A stretch of 64,000 nucleotides of DNA from Microbispora hainanensis. Its GTDB lineage: Bacteria; Actinomycetota; Actinomycetes; Streptosporangiales; Streptosporangiaceae. Shown in pieces: positions 9,166-17,609 of this stretch. Made by a program: the position numbers and the translations under genes. Positions within the stretch are counted from its first letter, which is position 1. Every line of letters begins with the position of its first letter. The notes beneath the pieces were generated by a model that was not told the DNA's origin, made no database searches, and saw only the letters and a list, made by a program, of their open reading frames with translations. The stretch lies in contig NZ_CP108086.1 in assembly GCF_036186745.1 (NCBI RefSeq), positions 2,852,001 to 2,916,000 on the forward strand, written 5' to 3'.

Positions 9166-10140
9166 ATGTTGGACCTGAACCGGTTGAAGGCTCTCCACGC
9201 CGTCGCGGTCTACGGCTCCGTAGGCGCCGCGGCCGAGGCGCTGATGGTCACCCCTTCGGCGATCTCCCAGCAGCTCGCGAAGCTCGAACGGGAGACCGGG
9301 GCCGTCCTGATCGAACGCAACGGGCGCGGGGTGAAGCTCACCGACGCCGCCGGGCTGCTCGCCGAGCACGCCGAGCGCATCCTCGCGCTCGTGGAGACGG
9401 CGGAGGCCGATTTCGAGGCGCTGCGCGGGGCGGTGGTCGGCAAGCTGACCATCGCCGCCTTCCCCACCGCGGCCCGGGGCATCGTGCCGCGCGCCCTGAC
9501 CATGCTCAAGAGGCAGCACCCCGATCTCGACCTGCTGCTCTACGAGAGGGAGCCGGAGCGGCAGATCCGCGAGCTGGCGCGCGGCGACCTCGACCTCGCC
9601 GTCCTGCAGGACTGGCTCAACAGGCCGATGGCGCTGCCCGAGGGCCTGTCGCGCACGGCGCTGTTCGACGACGTGGCCGACGTCGTCGTGCCGGCCGACC
9701 ATCCCCTGGTGAAAGCCGACCATGTGCGGCTGAGCGACCTCGCCGGCGAAAACTGGATCAGCTCGGCCCCCGGCACCGTCTGCCACGACTTCCTGATGTT
9801 CCTGCTGCGCTCCGAGGAGCGGGAGCCGCGGATCGTCGCCATGGCCGACGAATACCCCACCCACCTCGCGCTGGTCGCCGAGGGGCACGGTTGCGCGCTC
9901 ATCCCCCGGCTGGGCCGTGGACCGCTGCCCGAGGGCGTCGCCGTCCTGGCCGTCCAGCCGCCGCCGGTGCGGCGCATCTACGCGGTCTGGAGGTCCGACG
10001 CCGCCCGCCGCCCCGCGATCCGCGCCGCCGTCGACGCGCTGCGCTGCTCCGTCGACGCGCTGAACATCTCTGCCGCCGACGCGCCGCGCCCTGCCACCGA
10101 CGCGCCGCGCCCGGCGTCCGCGGAGCTGCCCGGCGGGTAG
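9166..10140 (+). CDS. LysR-family transcriptional regulator
   Basis: A 324-residue regulator. Residues 1-60 are the LysR winged helix (LNRLKALHAVAVYGSVGAAA, TPSAISQQLAKLERE), and the rest is a periplasmic-binding-like effector domain. The C-terminus has a degenerate Ala-Asp-Ala-Pro-Arg-Pro repeat, an untemplated-looking tail seen in many actinomycete proteins. ATG at 9166 follows the GGAGGACG site by a short distance. By position it should control the divergent EamA exporter through the site at 9098-9113 and repress itself. The effector is unknown. Confidence 0.93.
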   Translation: MLDLNRLKALHAVAVYGSVGAAAEALMVTPSAISQQLAKLERETGAVLIERNGRGVKLTDAAGLLAEHAERILALVETAEADFEALRGAVVGKLTIAAFPTAARGIVPRALTMLKRQHPDLDLLLYEREPERQIRELARGDLDLAVLQDWLNRPMALPEGLSRTALFDDVADVVVPADHPLVKADHVRLSDLAGENWISSAPGTVCHDFLMFLLRSEEREPRIVAMADEYPTHLALVAEGHGCALIPRLGRGPLPEGVAVLAVQPPPVRRIYAVWRSDAARRPAIRAAVDALRCSVDALNISAADAPRPATDAPRPASAELPGG

Positions 10141-10152
10141 GCTGTCCAGGTC

Positions 10153-10893
10153 ATGACAGAGATGACCATCGTTCACCTGCTCCGGCACGGTGAGGTTCAC
10201 AATCCCCGTGGGGTCCTGTACGGCAGGCTGCCCGGCTACCACCTGTCCGAGACCGGCCGCAGGATGGCCGAGGTGGTCGCCAAGGCCGTCGAGGGCAGGG
10301 ACATCGTCGCGCTGTGGAGCTCGCCCATGGAGCGCGCCCAGGAGACCGCGGCGCCGTCCGCCCGGGCCCTGGGCCTGGAGGTGGCGATCGACGAGCGGCT
10401 GATCGAGGCGGGCAACGTCTTCGAGGGCCTGCGGATGGCCGGGAGCGACAACGTCTTCCGCGACCTTCGCTCCTACCGCCACTTCAGGAACCCGTTCCGT
10501 CCGTCGTGGGGCGAGCCGTACACCGAGGTCGTGGCGCGCATGAAGGCGGTCATCGACGACGCGCGGGCGGCGGCGCGCGGCCACGAGGCACTGCTCGTCA
10601 GCCACCAGCTGCCCATCTGGATCATCCGGCTGGCGGCCGAGGGCAGGCGGCTGTGGCACGACCCCCGCCGCCGTCAGTGCGCGCTCGCCAGCCTCACCAG
10701 CCTGACCTTCGAGGGCGACCGGCTCATGAGCGTCGGCTACAGCGAGCCCGCCGGGGCGCTGCTGCGGGCCGGTGCGCCGCCGCAGGGCGAGGCGGCGCTG
10801 TTCGACAAGGCCGACGAGGTGCTTCCCGAGGCCCTTCAGGCGGGCTCGGAGGACGAGGAGACCCCCGGATCGCGATCCGTCCCCGGTGTGTGA
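10153..10893 (+). CDS. Histidine phosphatase-family protein
   Basis: A 246-residue protein with the phosphoglycerate-mutase-like core: LLRHGEVHNPRG (catalytic His in RHG), SSPMERAQET and VSHQLPIW (second catalytic His). The C-terminal 60 residues are acidic and probably disordered. It starts 12 bp after the LysR stop, with TAGGCT 8 nt before the ATG, consistent with a leaderless start. In many actinomycetes this phosphatase precedes the resA-ccdA-resB-ccsB cytochrome c maturation genes, as here; its substrate is unknown. Confidence 0.9.
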   Translation: MTEMTIVHLLRHGEVHNPRGVLYGRLPGYHLSETGRRMAEVVAKAVEGRDIVALWSSPMERAQETAAPSARALGLEVAIDERLIEAGNVFEGLRMAGSDNVFRDLRSYRHFRNPFRPSWGEPYTEVVARMKAVIDDARAAARGHEALLVSHQLPIWIIRLAAEGRRLWHDPRRRQCALASLTSLTFEGDRLMSVGYSEPAGALLRAGAPPQGEAALFDKADEVLPEALQAGSEDEETPGSRSVPGV

Positions 10894-10969
10894 CCCGGAG
10901 AACGAGGCACCCGTGGCGCTCGGTAGGCTTACAGCTCTACCGGTTGTAGTACAAGGAGATCCTCCTCCC

Positions 10970-11587
10970 GTGTCCGCCAAGCGCCTGCCAGCCAACAGCG
11001 TGACCGCCGGCCGCGCCACCGCCAAGCGCCTGACGGCGCTCGTCGCCGCGGCCGTGGCGGCGACGGCCCTCGCCGGGTGCGCGGGCGGCCAGGCCGCCCA
11101 GCCCCGCTCCGGCGACACGCGCTTCATCCCGGGGGACGGCCGCGTCGAGTTCTTCGACGCCGCGCAGCGTCACAAGGCGCCCGTGATCGAGGGGCAGACC
11201 CTCGACGGCGGCACCGCCACGCTGACCGCGGGCAAGGTCCACGTGCTGAACTTCTGGGCCTCCTGGTGCGCACCCTGCCGCGCCGAGGCCCCCGTGCTCA
11301 AGGACATCGCGGCGAGCACCAAGTCCAAGGGCGTGGATTTCCTCGGCGTCAACTTCAAGGACCTCAAGGCGTCCGCCCAGGCGTACGACCGCTCGGTCGA
11401 GCCCGGCTATCCGAGCATCTACGACCAGAGCGGCAAGGTGCTGCTGCAGTTCCAGGGCACGGTGCCGCCCGCCGCCATCCCCTCCACGTTGATCATCGAC
11501 GCGCAGGGCCGCATCGCCGCCCGCGCGCTCGGTGCGGTCAAGTACGACGACCTGCTCAAGGCCGTCACCAAGGTGACCGATGAGTGA
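10970..11587 (+). CDS. resA: Thiol-disulfide reductase ResA/TlpA-like lipoprotein
   Basis: Membrane-anchored thioredoxin-fold protein that reduces the apocytochrome c haem-binding cysteines outside the cell membrane. GTG at 10970 is chosen because AAGGAG lies 11 bp upstream and it gives a proper lipoprotein signal with lipobox LAGC (Cys37). The mature part holds the redox motif WCAPC (Cys100, Cys103) and a cis-Pro loop (IPSTLIID). Length is 205 residues. The gene overlaps ccdA by 8 bp, so the reductase and its electron donor are coupled. Confidence 0.93.
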   Translation: MSAKRLPANSVTAGRATAKRLTALVAAAVAATALAGCAGGQAAQPRSGDTRFIPGDGRVEFFDAAQRHKAPVIEGQTLDGGTATLTAGKVHVLNFWASWCAPCRAEAPVLKDIAASTKSKGVDFLGVNFKDLKASAQAYDRSVEPGYPSIYDQSGKVLLQFQGTVPPAAIPSTLIIDAQGRIAARALGAVKYDDLLKAVTKVTDE

Positions 11588-12311
11588 CATCGGCAGCACG
11601 GTCGCGACCGGGTCGCTGCTGCTGGCCGCGCCGATCGCGGCGGCGGCCGGGCTCGTGTCGTTCGTCTCGCCGTGCGTGCTGCCGCTGGTGCCCGGCTACC
11701 TGTCGTACGTCACGGGCATGAGCGGCGACCCGAAGCGGAGCCGGATGGTGCTCGGCAGCGCGCTCTTCGTGCTCGGGTTCGCGGCCGTGTTCGTGCTCGG
11801 AGGCGCGCTGTTCGGCAGCCTCGGCGCGGCGCTGCACGGCAACGCCGACGTGATCACCAGGGTCCTCGGCGTGGTGACGATCGTCCTCGGGCTGGCCTTC
11901 GTGGGGATCGTTCCCGGCCTCCAGCGTGACGTGCGCATCCATCGGCTGCCCGCGGCCGGGATCGCGACGGCCCCGCTGCTCGGGGTCGTCTTCGGCCTCG
12001 GCTGGACGCCGTGCATCGGCCCGACGCTGGCGGTGGTGATGACGCTCTCGGTGAACCAGGGCAGCGCGCTGCGCGGCGCCGCCCTCGCCTTCGCGTACGC
12101 CCTGGGCCTCGGCCTGCCGTTCGTGGTGGCGGGGCTGGCCTACCGCAAGGCGCTCCACACGTTCAAGGCGGTCCGCCGCCACACCCCGCTGATCACCAAG
12201 GTGGGCGGTGCGATGCTCGTGGCCGTCGGTGTGCTGCTCGTGACCGGGCAGTGGTCGGAGATCATCGCCCACCTGCAGGTGTGGGTCGGCGGCTTCAGGC
12301 CGGTGATCTGA
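11580..12311 (+). CDS. ccdA: Cytochrome c biogenesis protein CcdA
   Basis: Polytopic membrane protein of 243 residues, about six helices. It passes electrons from cytoplasmic thioredoxin to ResA through two membrane-buried cysteines, here Cys32 (VSPCVLPLVPGYL) and Cys145 (GWTPCIGPTL). Both are present, so it should be active. The start overlaps resA and the stop overlaps the resB ATG by one base (TGATG). Confidence 0.95.
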   Translation: MSDIGSTVATGSLLLAAPIAAAAGLVSFVSPCVLPLVPGYLSYVTGMSGDPKRSRMVLGSALFVLGFAAVFVLGGALFGSLGAALHGNADVITRVLGVVTIVLGLAFVGIVPGLQRDVRIHRLPAAGIATAPLLGVVFGLGWTPCIGPTLAVVMTLSVNQGSALRGAALAFAYALGLGLPFVVAGLAYRKALHTFKAVRRHTPLITKVGGAMLVAVGVLLVTGQWSEIIAHLQVWVGGFRPVI

Positions 12312-14113
12312 TGAGCGCCCCCGACGACCTCGCCTCCGCCGTGCACGACGAGACCGTACGCGACGAGACCGTGCACGACGAGACCGTGCACGACGAGACC
12401 GTGCACGACGAGACCGTGCACGACGAGACCGTGCACGACGAGACCGCGGTGGAGGCCCGGCAGAAGGAGACGCGGGAGCGGGCCAGGCCCGCCGGCCTGG
12501 GCCCCGTCGGCTGGATGCGCTGGGCCTGGCGCACGCTCACCTCGATGCGCACGGCCCTGATCCTGCTGTTCCTGTTCGCGCTCGGCTCGGTGCCCGGGTC
12601 CATCTATCCGCAGCGCGGCGTCGACCCGAGCAGGGTCGCGGAGTATTTCAAGGACAACCCGACCCAGGCCAAGTGGCTCGACCGGTTCTGGCTGTTCGAC
12701 GTCTTCAGCTCGCCCTGGTTCGCCGCGATCTACCTGCTGCTGTTCATCTCGCTGGCCGGCTGCGTGTTCCCGCGCGCGCTGACGCATCTCAAGGAGATCC
12801 GGCGCCGTCCGCCCGCCGCGCCGCGCAACCTCCTGCGCCTGCCGCACAGCGAGGCGTTCGAGGGCGGGCTCACCCTGGAGCAGGCCGCCGCCGCGCTCCG
12901 GCGCAGGCGCTTCCGGGTGGTCACCGGCGACGGCTGGGTGTCGGCGGAGAAGGGCTACCTCCGCGAGACCGGCAACCTCCTGTTCCACGTCGCGCTGCTC
13001 GCGCTGCTGTTCGCCATCGGCGCCGGAGGCCTGTTCGGCTACCGCGGCAACGTGCTGGTCGTGGAGGGCGACGGCTTCTCCAACGCCGTCGCGGCCTACG
13101 ACCGTTTCATGCCCGGCAGCCGGGTCACCGCCGAGTCGCTGGAGCCGTTCTCCTTCACCCTCAAGGACTTCCAGGCGAGCTACGTGGCCGCCGGGGAGAA
13201 GCAGGGCCAGCCGCTCGACTACCTCGCCAAGCTGAGCGTGCAGGACTCGCCGACGTCCCGCCCGCGTGACGTGGACCTCAAGGTCAACGACCCCCTGGAC
13301 GTGTACGGCACGCTGACCTACCTGATCGGGCACGGCTACGCCCCCACGTTCCGGGTGACCGACGGCAAGGGCCAGGTGGCCTACGACGGCCCGGTGCCGT
13401 GCCTGGCCGACGACCAGGCCACGTACACGTCCGAGTGCGTGATCAAGGTGCCGGACGCCCAGCCGACCCAGCTCGGGTTCCTGGTGCGCTTCCTGCCCAC
13501 GACCGTGCCGAACGGCAACGCCTGGGTGTCGGTCTTCCCCGGCGCCGCCAACCCCACGGTGCAGATCTTCCCGTTCGGCGGCGACCTCGGCCTGAAGTCG
13601 GGGCAGCCACAGTCGGTGTATCAGCTCGACACCACGAACCTGAAGCCGCTCGGCACGATGTCGGCCCAGCCGACCCCGCTCAACGTGGGCGAGACCAAGG
13701 AGCTCGCCGACGGTGCCGGGAAGATCCAGTTCACCGGCGTCAAGGAGTGGATCAGCCTCCAGATCACCTACGACCCGGGCCGGGAGCCCGCCCTGCTCGC
13801 GGCCGCCGCCGCGGTGATCGGGCTCGTGCTGTCCCTCACGATCCGCCGCCGCCGCGTCTGGGTGCGGGTGAAGGACGGCAAGGTCACGGTCGGAGGACTG
13901 ACCCGCACCGAAGGCGGCGGCGCGGCCTTCGCCGAGGAGTTCGCCCAGATCGTCACCGCCCTGCGCGGCGACCAGCCCGCCCATGACCAGGGTGGTGATC
14001 CGTCCACCGGTGACCGGGGCGGCGAGCCGGACGAGCCCGCAGGCACCGGGCACGTCGCGCCGGACGCGCCCACCGGAAACGCTGCGCCGGGCGCCCGCCC
14101 GGACGAGGAGTGA
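12311..14113 (+). CDS. resB: Cytochrome c biogenesis protein ResB (Ccs1)
   Basis: Part of the System II haem-handling and cytochrome c synthetase complex with CcsB. The ATG at 12311 overlaps the ccdA stop, giving 600 residues. The first 60 residues are cytoplasmic and include seven perfect or near-perfect VHDET repeats (DNA 12341-12445), an addition not needed for the fold. Helices follow (LTSMRTALILLFLFALGSVP, the helix near residue 140, GNLLFHVALLALLFAIGAGG), then a large extracytoplasmic domain and a last helix near residue 500. The C-terminal 80 residues are hydrophilic and Asp/Gly/Pro-rich. Confidence 0.95.
   Translation: MSAPDDLASAVHDETVRDETVHDETVHDETVHDETVHDETVHDETAVEARQKETRERARPAGLGPVGWMRWAWRTLTSMRTALILLFLFALGSVPGSIYPQRGVDPSRVAEYFKDNPTQAKWLDRFWLFDVFSSPWFAAIYLLLFISLAGCVFPRALTHLKEIRRRPPAAPRNLLRLPHSEAFEGGLTLEQAAAALRRRRFRVVTGDGWVSAEKGYLRETGNLLFHVALLALLFAIGAGGLFGYRGNVLVVEGDGFSNAVAAYDRFMPGSRVTAESLEPFSFTLKDFQASYVAAGEKQGQPLDYLAKLSVQDSPTSRPRDVDLKVNDPLDVYGTLTYLIGHGYAPTFRVTDGKGQVAYDGPVPCLADDQATYTSECVIKVPDAQPTQLGFLVRFLPTTVPNGNAWVSVFPGAANPTVQIFPFGGDLGLKSGQPQSVYQLDTTNLKPLGTMSAQPTPLNVGETKELADGAGKIQFTGVKEWISLQITYDPGREPALLAAAAAVIGLVLSLTIRRRRVWVRVKDGKVTVGGLTRTEGGGAAFAEEFAQIVTALRGDQPAHDQGGDPSTGDRGGEPDEPAGTGHVAPDAPTGNAAPGARPDEE
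12341..12445 (+). repeat. Seven tandem 15-bp repeats inside resB
   Basis: Seven in-frame copies of GTGCACGACGAGACC; the second reads GTACGCGACGAGACC. They encode Val-(His/Arg)-Asp-Glu-Thr. Near-identity at the DNA level points to recent expansion by slippage, and copy number is likely to vary between strains. Confidence 0.97.
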
Positions 14114-15064
14114 GTGATGCCCGCCGATGTCAATGAGAGTCTGGCCACGCTGAGCGACCAGCTCATCCTGGTCACCGTCCTGCTGTATCTCGGCGCGATG
14201 ATCTGCTTCGCGCTGGATCTCGCCTTCGGCCGGACCCGTACGGTCGTGGCCGAACGCCGGCGTCAGCTCGTCGGCGCGGGCGGCCCCGCCCTGCCCGAGG
14301 AGACGACGGAGGCGGCGGGCCCGCAGCCGGCCGCGTGGGCGGTCCGCGCGGGATCGTTCGCCGTGGTCCTCACCTGGATCGCGTGGGCCGGCCACCTCGC
14401 CGGCATCCTCACCCGCGGCATCGCCGTCGACCGCTGGCCGTGGGCCAACATGTACGAGTTCGTGGTGGCCATCTGCTTCGCCGCCGTCACCGCGTTCCTC
14501 GTGCTGCTGATCCGCCAGCCGATCCGCTTCCTCGGCGCGTTCGTGACCGTGACCTCGGCGCTCGGGCTGGGCTTCGCGGTGCTGTTCCTGCACGTCCAGG
14601 CGGGTCCGGTGATGCCCGCGCTGCACTCGTACTGGATCGCGATCCACGTCACGGCGGCGATCGTGGCCAGCGGGCTGTTCATCCTGGCGGGCGTCTGCGC
14701 GATCCTCTACCTGATCCGCAGGGACGGGCGGCCGTCGGTGCTGCCGAGCAGGGAGAGCCTGGAGCGCGTCGCGCACCGCGCGATCGTCATCTCGTTCCCG
14801 ATCTGGACCTTCGCCGTCATCGCCGGCGCGCTGTGGGCCGACCGGGCCTGGGGCCGCTACTGGGGCTGGGACCCCAAGGAGGTGTGGGCGTTCGTCACGT
14901 GGGTCGTCTACGCCGCCTACCTCCACGCCCGGGCGACGGCCGGGTGGCGCGGCAAGGCCGCGATGATCGTCTCGCTGGTCGCCTTCGGCTGCCTGCTGTT
15001 CAACCTCATCGGCGTGAACATCTTCTTCTCGGGACTGCACTCCTACGCCGACGTGCCCAACTGA
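14114..15064 (+). CDS. ccsB: Cytochrome c biogenesis protein CcsB (CcsA family)
   Basis: Haem-handling polytopic membrane protein that works with ResB to deliver and ligate haem to apocytochrome c. It has 316 residues and about eight helices. The tryptophan-rich WWD signature is clear (WGRYWGWDPKEVWAF). Conserved His residues in LHSYWIAIHV and in the last helix region (SGLHSY) are the likely haem ligands. Start is GTG at 14114 or ATG at 14117, directly after the resB stop. It closes the four-gene maturation operon. Confidence 0.96.
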   Translation: MMPADVNESLATLSDQLILVTVLLYLGAMICFALDLAFGRTRTVVAERRRQLVGAGGPALPEETTEAAGPQPAAWAVRAGSFAVVLTWIAWAGHLAGILTRGIAVDRWPWANMYEFVVAICFAAVTAFLVLLIRQPIRFLGAFVTVTSALGLGFAVLFLHVQAGPVMPALHSYWIAIHVTAAIVASGLFILAGVCAILYLIRRDGRPSVLPSRESLERVAHRAIVISFPIWTFAVIAGALWADRAWGRYWGWDPKEVWAFVTWVVYAAYLHARATAGWRGKAAMIVSLVAFGCLLFNLIGVNIFFSGLHSYADVPN

Positions 15065-15109
15065 GACGGGCGGCGCCCGGGGGAGGAGCGGCGTCTGGGG
15101 GAGGGGGAC

Positions 15110-15418
15110 TCAGTCCTCGTCGCGCAGGCGCCGCTCAAGGCTGCGCAGGAACTCGGGGTCGTCGTCGGGGCCGCGGGGCGCCTCGCCGCTGTGGGGCCGC
15201 TCCCACTGGCCTCCGCCGGCCGCGTACATGGCGTAGCGGGCACGGGGGCGGCCCACGAGGAGCCAGGTCAGCGCGCCGACATCCGCCAGGAAGACCACGA
15301 TGAGGACCCACATGAACTTGGGGAGGTTGCGGACGTCCTCCTCGGGGGTCGTGATCACGTCGAACAGGCAGTAAAGCCAGAGGGCAAGCAGCGCCAGGCC
15401 GATAATCACGCTAGGCAT
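15110..15418 (-). CDS. PLD nuclease N-terminal-domain membrane protein
   Basis: A 102-residue protein with two transmembrane helices: PSVIIGLALLALWLYCLFDV and FMWVLIVVFLADVGALTWLL. Between them lies the family's TTPEEDVRNLPKF linker, and an acidic cytoplasmic tail follows. This PLDc_N module usually precedes a phospholipase or cardiolipin synthase domain; here it stands alone, as is common in actinomycetes. Start is ATG 15418, or GTG 15424 two codons earlier. It is convergent with ccsB. Function unknown. Confidence 0.8.
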   Translation of the reverse strand: MPSVIIGLALLALWLYCLFDVITTPEEDVRNLPKFMWVLIVVFLADVGALTWLLVGRPRARYAMYAAGGGQWERPHSGEAPRGPDDDPEFLRSLERRLRDED

Positions 15419-15543
15419 GCCCACACGGTAAGCCATACCGGCGACTGATCGTGTCGGCCTTTGGGGTGACGAGGACAGCCCGGCATCGTACGGTGGACCG
15501 GTACACGGCATGCCGGGAACGCGGAGCCTGACAGAGGGGTGCG

Positions 15544-16560
15544 ATGGCGGAGCCGGGCGACAGGGGCCGCCACCGGCGGGGGTCGCGGTGGTGGCAGCGG
15601 GGGCCCTACTGGTCCTCCCACCGCCGTGGTGACCTTCCGGAACGCCCCGCCGACCGAGCCGCCGACCGAGCCGCCGACCGTACGGCGGAGTGGCCCCAGG
15701 CCCGCCGCGCCCCGTGGGAGGCCCCGTGGGAGACACAGCGGGAGACACAGCGGGAGACGCCGTGGGAGGCCCAGCGAGACACCGCGTGGGGCGCCGACTG
15801 GCCCGACTGGCCCGGCTGGCCGCCGGAGCGTCCGGTCGAGCGGGTCGGCACCGTGACGGCGCCGGTGGCGGACGACCGGCCGCAGTACGTCTGGCAGGAC
15901 TTCGAGCTCGACGACCTCCCGACGCGGGCCGCGCCCCACCCTCCCGACGCGCCGGACCTGCGGGACGGCAGGCGGCACTGCGGGCCGCTTGAGCGCATCC
16001 TGCACCGCGAGTGGGACGCGGCCGAAGGGCCGCCCTCGGCCGACGCCGTACGGGCCGTGGACAGCCTGGCGCGCCTGCCCGAGCAGCTCAAGACCAAGCT
16101 CGCCATCGGGCTCGAAGGCATCTACGTCGGACGCGGCGGGGTGCCCGACCTGGACGACATGGGCTACCTGCGCGGCGCGCCGCTGCCGTCGGGACGGGCC
16201 ACCTGGGACATCTGCGCCGGCGCGTACGGCGACCGCAAGATCGTGGTGGGGGACCGGCCGTCGCCCACGCCCGACGTGATGATGCACGAAGTCGGACATG
16301 CGCTGGACGACGTGGACTCCGGTCCGGGAGAGTGGGTCTCGGACTCTCCCGAGTTCGTGGCGCTCTACGAGGAGTGCCTGCCGCTGTTCGCGTCGTCGTT
16401 CCACCGGCAGCCCGGCGGCCTGGGGCGCAAGGAGTTCTTCGCCGACGCGTTCGCGGCGATCGCGTCCCGGCAGCGTCCGGCCCTTGTCGACATGCTGGGG
16501 GGCGACACGAGGACCGCCCTCAACGTCATGCTCTTCTTCAACCGGCGTTACGGAATCTAG
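15544..16560 (+). CDS. Putative zinc metallopeptidase, anthrax-lethal-factor-like (ATLF) fold
   Basis: A 338-residue protein. Residues 1-100 are low-complexity and Arg/Trp/Glu-rich, with runs of ADRAADR and PWETQRET. The C-terminal 200 residues hold HEVGHALDD (zinc ligands His248 and His252, catalytic Glu249) and a downstream EFFADAFAA with Glu297 as likely third ligand. This HExGH plus E(F/E)FA spacing is what ATLF/Pro-Pro-endopeptidase-like domains show. No signal peptide is seen, so it may be cytoplasmic or exported by another route. GAGGGG precedes the ATG at 15544. The next gene starts at the following base, so the pair is an operon. Confidence 0.7.
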   Translation: MAEPGDRGRHRRGSRWWQRGPYWSSHRRGDLPERPADRAADRAADRTAEWPQARRAPWEAPWETQRETQRETPWEAQRDTAWGADWPDWPGWPPERPVERVGTVTAPVADDRPQYVWQDFELDDLPTRAAPHPPDAPDLRDGRRHCGPLERILHREWDAAEGPPSADAVRAVDSLARLPEQLKTKLAIGLEGIYVGRGGVPDLDDMGYLRGAPLPSGRATWDICAGAYGDRKIVVGDRPSPTPDVMMHEVGHALDDVDSGPGEWVSDSPEFVALYEECLPLFASSFHRQPGGLGRKEFFADAFAAIASRQRPALVDMLGGDTRTALNVMLFFNRRYGI

Positions 16561-16806
16561 GTGATTCGGATGTACGTGATCCGGCTCGGGGACGGCACGC
16601 TGCGCGTGCCCAGGTCGCTCACCACCGATGACGGGCGCCTCATCGGCAACGCGTACGTCGAGGTCGCGCCGGGAGAGCCGGACTACGAACGCTGGCTGGC
16701 GGAGTCGATCACCGAAGAAGAGGACGCCGAGCGGCGACGCCGCTGGCGTGAGGGTGACGAGGCGCTTGAGCAGGCGTTCCTGGCCTTCAAGGCGGAGCAG
16801 GACTGA
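16561..16806 (+). CDS. Hypothetical partner of the metallopeptidase
   Basis: Starts with GTG directly after the metallopeptidase stop and encodes 81 residues. An N-terminal beta-rich half (YVIRLGDGTLRVPRSLTTDD) is followed by a highly charged helical half with EEEDAERRRRWREGDEA. No family is recognised. Tight coupling suggests it serves the peptidase, perhaps as cofactor, substrate or inhibitor (inference). A CCCGGC/GCCGGG hairpin at 16811-16837 may end the transcript. Confidence 0.6.
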   Translation: MIRMYVIRLGDGTLRVPRSLTTDDGRLIGNAYVEVAPGEPDYERWLAESITEEEDAERRRRWREGDEALEQAFLAFKAEQD

Positions 16807-16918
16807 CGATCCCGGCAAGGGAGCAGGACAAGCCGGGACGCAGACTCGACATGGGGCTGACTCCGGTGACCCTGCGGCGTCCGGGTAGCGCGCAGGATCA
16901 CCTGGTGCTGGTACTGCG

Positions 16919-17140
16919 TCAGACTCGCGGGGAGTCGCCGTTCGGCCGTTCGGCCGTGAGGACGTCCTCACCACGAAGGAGGGCGTGCACTTCCGATTCA
17001 CGGAACCGCCTGTGCCCCCCGGGGGTACGGATGCTGCTGATGCGCCCGGCCGCGGCCCAACGGGTCACGGTCTTCGGGTCGACCCTGAAGAGAGCGGCAA
17101 CCTCTCCAGGAGTCAGCAGTCGCTCGCTGCTACTCTCCAC
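16919..17140 (-). CDS. bldC: Developmental regulator BldC (MerR-like DNA-binding protein)
   Basis: A 73-residue protein that is only a MerR-type winged helix, with LLTPGEVAALFRVDPKTVTR, WAAAGRISSIRTPGGHRRF and ESEVHALL. It closely matches Streptomyces BldC, which binds direct repeats cooperatively and holds back the switch from vegetative growth to sporulation. No effector domain is present, as expected. The 259 bp upstream (17141-17399) hold its promoter and contain no gene. The C-terminal tail is longer than in Streptomyces and differs in sequence. Confidence 0.93.
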   Translation of the reverse strand: MESSSERLLTPGEVAALFRVDPKTVTRWAAAGRISSIRTPGGHRRFRESEVHALLRGEDVLTAERPNGDSPRV

Positions 17141-17399
17141 AATCTCTCCCCCTCGCGTCCCGCGTCCTGCAGCGGGCGGACAGGTAACCAGTGTGCCGAG
17201 CGAAGCCTGATTTATCCGTGGTTTTCGGAGAAGATCACGGGTTGTTACCGGCTCAGTGCCCGATTGTTATATGATAGAGCCTCTTTGGGGCGCTCATGGG
17301 TGTTTCTTTACAAAAGCGCCTTGTTGTGAACACTAGCAGTGCCCGCAGCAGATGCGAAGAGAGACCGGCGCGTCGTGAGAGTGACGTAACCTCGACGCT

Positions 17400-17609
17400 G
17401 TGCATCCGGTTGTCGTTTACACCCTTTCGCGCCTCGGCCTGTTCGCCGTGGCCCTCGGCGTCCTGTATCTCGTCGGCCTGCGGTCGCTCCCTCTGCTCCT
17501 GCTCGCGGTCCTGGTCAGCGGCCTGGCCAGCTACGTGCTGCTGACCAAACAGCGCGACGCGGTGAGCGAGCGCATCGCCGCGAAACGGCGGGAGACGGGG
17601 AAGAACTAG
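17400..17609 (+). CDS. DUF4229 small membrane protein
   Basis: A 69-residue protein with two hydrophobic helices (VVYTLSRLGLFAVALGVLYL and PLLLLAVLVSGLASYVLL) and a basic tail, the form of DUF4229 proteins found next to menaquinone genes in actinomycetes. GTG at 17400 lies 7 nt after TAACCT, consistent with a leaderless message. Its TAG overlaps the stop of the convergent propeller gene by four bases (CTAG). Function unknown. Confidence 0.8.
   Translation: MHPVVVYTLSRLGLFAVALGVLYLVGLRSLPLLLLAVLVSGLASYVLLTKQRDAVSERIAAKRRETGKN

Noticed and set aside
12341..12445. CRISPR-like array
   Set aside because: The repeats are contiguous 15-mers without spacers and lie in frame inside resB.
12140..15040. 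Very long leftward open frame (966 codons) opposite resB and ccsB
   Set aside because: It mirrors the codon periodicity of the real genes in GC-rich DNA, has no family features, and is Arg/Glu/His/Gln-rich as antisense frames are. Similar long antisense frames opposite hemA, hemC-hemD, hemL and nuoG-nuoL were dropped for the same reason.
17325..17345. Second Rex site (TTGTGAACACTA) before the DUF4229 gene
   Set aside because: Only one half-site is present; the other arm does not match.
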